DNA from: Leucobacter celer subsp. astrifaciens
GTDB lineage: Bacteria > Actinomycetota > Actinomycetes > Actinomycetales > Microbacteriaceae
Assembly: GCF_001273835.1 (NCBI RefSeq)
Contig: NZ_JHEI01000140.1
Span: 1-64,000, forward strand
DNA length: 64,000 bases
Reading direction: 5' to 3'
Positions within the stretch are counted from its first letter, which is position 1, and the number at the start of each line of letters is the position of its first letter. The notes below the pieces were generated by a model. That model searched no databases and was not told the origin of the DNA. It was given only the letters and a program-made list of their open reading frames with translations. Below, piece by piece: positions 61,383 through 64,000 of the stretch. The position numbers were made by a program, and so were the translations under genes.

Positions 61383-62555
61383 TTACAGTGCCCGCAGCAC
61401 GACGGCGCTGCCCTGCCCGCCGCCGCCGCAGATGCCCACGGCGCCCAGCGATCCCTCGCCCAGCTCGGCGAGCTGCCGCGCCAGCGTGCCCACGATGCGC
61501 GCACCGGAGGCGCCGATGGGGTGGCCGAGCGCGATCGCGCCGCCGTGCGGGTTGACGATCGCGGGATCGAGGCCGAGCTCGCGGGTCGACTGCAGACCGA
61601 CTGCGGCAAAGGCCTCGTTGATCTCGACGGCCGCGAGGTCGGCCGCGGAGACGCCGGGGACCTTCGCGAGCGCCGCCGCGATGGCCCGGGCCGGCTGCGA
61701 GTGCAGGTGCGTATCGGGGCCGGCGACGAGGGCCGTCGCCTCGACCCGGACCTTGGGCCTCAGCCCGAGTCGAGACGCGGCTGCTTCGGAGACGAGCACG
61801 AGCGCCGCCGCACCGTCGGTGATCTGCGAGGCGTTGCCGGCGGTGATCGTGCCGTCCTTCGCGAACGCGGGACGCAGGCCCACGAGCGTCTCGGCGGTCG
61901 TATCGGCGCGGATCCCGTCATCGGCGTCGACCACCGTGTCGCCGCGGCGCGACGCGACGGTGAACGGGGCGATCTCGCCCGCGAAGAAATCGGCCGAGGC
62001 CGCGGCACGCTGATGGGACTGCGCCGCGAAGGCGTCCTGCTCCTCGCGGGTCAGGCCGAGCGGCGTGTTGCCCTCCTCGGTCAGCGCGCCCATCGCCGTG
62101 CGGTCGAACGCGTCGGTGAGGCCGTCGTGGTCGACCGTGTCGACGAGCTGGGCTGTTCCGTACTTCGTGCCGGCGCGCAGCGGAATCACGTGCGGGGCGA
62201 GCGACATCGACTCCTGCCCCACCGCGACGACCACGTCGGCCTCGCCCGCGTTGATGAGGCGGGCGGCCTGAGACACGGCCTCGGTGCCCGAGAGGCACAC
62301 CGCGTTGAGCGTGATCGCCGGCACCTGCAGCGAGATCCCGGCGCCCACGGCGGACTGCCGAGCGGGATTCTGCCCCGCTCCGCCCTGCAGCACCTGGCCG
62401 GCGACCACGGCGTCGACCTGGTCCGGAGTCACGCCGGCGCGCTCCAGCGCGGCCGCGATCGCGTGCGCGCCGAGCACCGTGGCGGGCTGCGCGGCGAGCT
62501 GACCGGTGAAGCGGGTGAACGGGGTGCGGGCGTAACCCGCGATCAGTGCGGTCAT
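61383..62555 (-). CDS. Acetyl-CoA C-acetyltransferase (thiolase)
   Basis: A 390-residue thiolase: Cys87 (LNAVCLSGTEAV), His345 (GHPIGASGAR) and Cys376 (CGGGGQG). The NAVC context and small substrate loop fit acetoacetyl-CoA thiolases rather than PcaF. With the SCOT-like genes upstream it would convert acetoacetate to two acetyl-CoA. It might also cleave other short 3-oxoacyl-CoAs. Confidence 0.88.
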   Translation of the reverse strand: MTALIAGYARTPFTRFTGQLAAQPATVLGAHAIAAALERAGVTPDQVDAVVAGQVLQGGAGQNPARQSAVGAGISLQVPAITLNAVCLSGTEAVSQAARLINAGEADVVVAVGQESMSLAPHVIPLRAGTKYGTAQLVDTVDHDGLTDAFDRTAMGALTEEGNTPLGLTREEQDAFAAQSHQRAAASADFFAGEIAPFTVASRRGDTVVDADDGIRADTTAETLVGLRPAFAKDGTITAGNASQITDGAAALVLVSEAAASRLGLRPKVRVEATALVAGPDTHLHSQPARAIAAALAKVPGVSAADLAAVEINEAFAAVGLQSTRELGLDPAIVNPHGGAIALGHPIGASGARIVGTLARQLAELGEGSLGAVGICGGGGQGSAVVLRAL

Positions 62556-62680
62556 GGTGCGACCTCCTCGGGAGCTGTCTGTCGGTGCGGAGCTGCGAGA
62601 GTCCCGCGCTTACCTGGTATCTTGCCGGAACGAGATCGTGCGGTGGCCGTCGCTCTGGCACAGCCACGGCAGGATGCACT

Positions 62681-62725
62681 GTGCAGGGCGATCCCGTGCA
62701 GGGCGATCCCGTGCAGGCCGATCCT
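62681..62725. repeat. 15-bp tandem repeat between thiolase and scoB
   Basis: Three units of GTGCAGGGCGATCCC at 62681, 62696 and 62711 (third unit with two changes) in the 205-base gap within the operon. Confidence 0.88.
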
Positions 62726-62760
62726 GCCTCGGCTCCGGCCGGCAGGGGCGCCCATGATGC

Positions 62761-63408
62761 TCACGCCGTTTCGCGGTCGAGTTCGACGGTGAACGCCGCG
62801 CCCGTGCAGGCGCGGATCTCGTCGACGTCGTGCCCCGGCGCGAGGCGGCGCAGCACCAGCGCGCCGTCGACCACGTCGAAGACCGCGCGGTCGGAGATGA
62901 TGCGGTCCACGACGCCGACGCCGGTGAGCGGCAGGTCGCACTCGGCGACGATCTTCGGCGTGCCGTCCTTCGCGACGTGATCCGTGATCACGATGACCCG
63001 CGGGGTGCCCGCGACCAGATCCATCGCGCCACCCATGCCCTTCACGAGCTTGCCGGGGATCGTCCAGTTCGCCAGGTCCCCGTTACCCGCGACCTGCAGC
63101 GCACCCAGGATGGCCGTCTGCACGTGCCCGCCGCGGATCATGCCGAACGAGGTCGCGGAGTCGAAGATGCTCGCGCCGGGCACGAGCGTCACGGTCTGCT
63201 TGCCGGCGTTGATGAGGTCAGGATCCTCCTCGCCCTCGTAGGGGAAGGAGCCCATTCCGAGGATCCCGTTCTCGCTCTGCAGCATGACGCTCACACCCTC
63301 GGGCAGGTGGTTCGCGACGAGGGTCGGGATCCCGATGCCCAGGTTCACGTACTGCCCGTCCTCGAGCTCTTCCGCGGCGATCGCCGCCATCTCGTCACGT
63401 GTCCACAT
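62761..63408 (-). CDS. scoB: 3-oxoacid CoA-transferase subunit B (SCOT type)
   Basis: A 215-residue beta subunit; the catalytic Glu46 lies in [11 protein letters not shown]. Segments [51 protein letters not shown] and CDLPLTG are those of succinyl-CoA:acetoacetate CoA-transferases, distinct from PcaJ at 34693. ATG 63408 lies one base after the scoA stop. Confidence 0.9.
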   Translation of the reverse strand: MWTRDEMAAIAAEELEDGQYVNLGIGIPTLVANHLPEGVSVMLQSENGILGMGSFPYEGEEDPDLINAGKQTVTLVPGASIFDSATSFGMIRGGHVQTAILGALQVAGNGDLANWTIPGKLVKGMGGAMDLVAGTPRVIVITDHVAKDGTPKIVAECDLPLTGVGVVDRIISDRAVFDVVDGALVLRRLAPGHDVDEIRACTGAAFTVELDRETA

Positions 63409-63409
63409 G

Positions 63410-64000
63410 TCACGCCTCCTCGCGCACGCGAAGCGTGCGTTGCTCGATGTCCTTCAGGGGATCCTCGACCCGCACGATGCGCTGCACGAACACGCCCGGG
63501 GTGTCGATGCGCTCGGGGTCGAGATACTCGTCGCTCAGGTGCTCGACCTCCGCGATCGTGACCCGCCCCGACATCGCGACCAGCGGGTTGAAGTTGCGGG
63601 CGGTGAGGCGGTAGCGGAGGTTGCCCTCGGAATCGCCGGTGTGCGCACGCACGAGACCGATATCGGCCACGATCCCGCGCTCGAGGATCACCCGCCGGCC
63701 GTCGAACTCGGCTTCCGGCTTGCCCTCGGCGACGGGGGTGCCGACACCCGTCGGCGTGTAGAACGCGGGAATCCCGGAGCCGCCGGCGCGCAGCCGCTCG
63801 GCGAGCGTGCCCTGCGGCACGAACTCGACGTCGAGCTCACCGCTCAAATACTGCTCGGCGAAGAGCTTGTTCTCGCCCACGTACGACCCGAGCACCTTGC
63901 GCACCTGCCGGTTCTCGAGCAGCAGCCCGAGCCCCTTGCCGTCCACGCCCATGTTGTTCGACACGATCGTCAGGTCCGTCGCACCGGACTCCCGCAGCGC
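63410..64000 (-). CDS. scoA: 3-oxoacid CoA-transferase subunit A (SCOT type), 5' end outside window
   Basis: The visible 196 codons start mid-gene (frame open at the right edge, reading [18 protein letters not shown]) and end at 63410. CoA-site segments [51 protein letters not shown] and the closing [14 protein letters not shown] are typical of ScoA. The N-terminal 40 residues or so, including the GGFG loop, are outside the window. Partner of ScoB. Confidence 0.9.
   Translation of the reverse strand, partial: ALRESGATDLTIVSNNMGVDGKGLGLLLENRQVRKVLGSYVGENKLFAEQYLSGELDVEFVPQGTLAERLRAGGSGIPAFYTPTGVGTPVAEGKPEAEFDGRRVILERGIVADIGLVRAHTGDSEGNLRYRLTARNFNPLVAMSGRVTIAEVEHLSDEYLDPERIDTPGVFVQRIVRVEDPLKDIEQRTLRVREEA

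Overview
The window reads as chromosome of a high-GC actinobacterium. The gene repertoire (system II cytochrome c maturation, an N-domain-less ClpB behind an HspR operator, a 180 kDa-class NAD-glutamate dehydrogenase, polyphosphate glucokinase, a bacterial TMEM175 channel) fits the Microbacteriaceae, for example a Leucobacter- or Microbacterium-like soil or plant-associated organism. That placement is inference from gene content; no 16S rRNA is present. There are no phage genes, transposases, CRISPR arrays or rRNA genes, one tRNA gene, and many short intergenic palindromes and tandem repeats.

Layout. 1-7.3 kb: the 5' end of a TetR gene, tRNA-Ser(GGA), a secreted CHAP-like peptidoglycan hydrolase, and a minus-strand cytochrome c maturation operon (histidine phosphatase, thioredoxin-like lipoprotein, CcdA, ResB) with no CcsA partner next to it, then a GNAT acetyltransferase and an LLM oxidoreductase. 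7.6-17.1 kb: a tightly overlapping carbohydrate operon (Gfo/Idh/MocA dehydrogenase, RbsA/C/C/B-type ABC importer, two TIM-barrel isomerase-like proteins) with a divergent ROK repressor. 17.2-27.4 kb: aldo/keto reductase, secreted GDPD, ClpB, TMEM175-like channel and the very large glutamate dehydrogenase. 27.5-33.3 kb: shikimate catabolism (shikimate dehydrogenase, MFS importer, 3-dehydroshikimate dehydratase, TetR) and a PcaR-like IclR regulator. 33.4-36.1 kb: pcaIJF. 36.4-38.1 kb: TetR plus FUSC exporter. 38.2-46.8 kb: a peptide-type ABC importer with a permease-ATPase fusion, an amidase and a YtcJ-like amidohydrolase. 47.0-52.8 kb: MarR plus a five-gene CoA-dependent side-chain pathway that matches, gene for gene as I recall it, the Corynebacterium glutamicum phd cluster for p-coumarate/caffeate/ferulate. 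52.8-60.3 kb: pcaHGBDC, two divergent IclR regulators and pobA. 60.6-64.0 kb: polyphosphate glucokinase, a second thiolase and a second CoA-transferase pair of acetoacetate (SCOT) type, cut by the window edge.

How it works together. Almost 30 kb forms an aromatic catabolic island that funnels into protocatechuate: phenylpropanoids through Phd to 4-hydroxybenzoate and then PobA; shikimate through QsuD and QsuB directly to protocatechuate; then PcaHG, PcaB, PcaC, PcaD, PcaIJ and PcaF to succinyl-CoA and acetyl-CoA. The most interesting inference is that the ABC importer/amidase operon belongs to the same regulon. A nearly identical 15-bp palindrome (ATTGAAT-N-WTTCAAY) lies upstream of both the importer operon and the phd operon next to the MarR gene, which suggests uptake and hydrolysis of a phenylpropanoid amide (or another amidase substrate) feeding the CoA pathway. 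Other points of note are a three-copy dispersed palindromic element, tandem arrays inside intergenic regions, and a possible MtrA-type direct repeat shared by the promoters of the two secreted enzymes.
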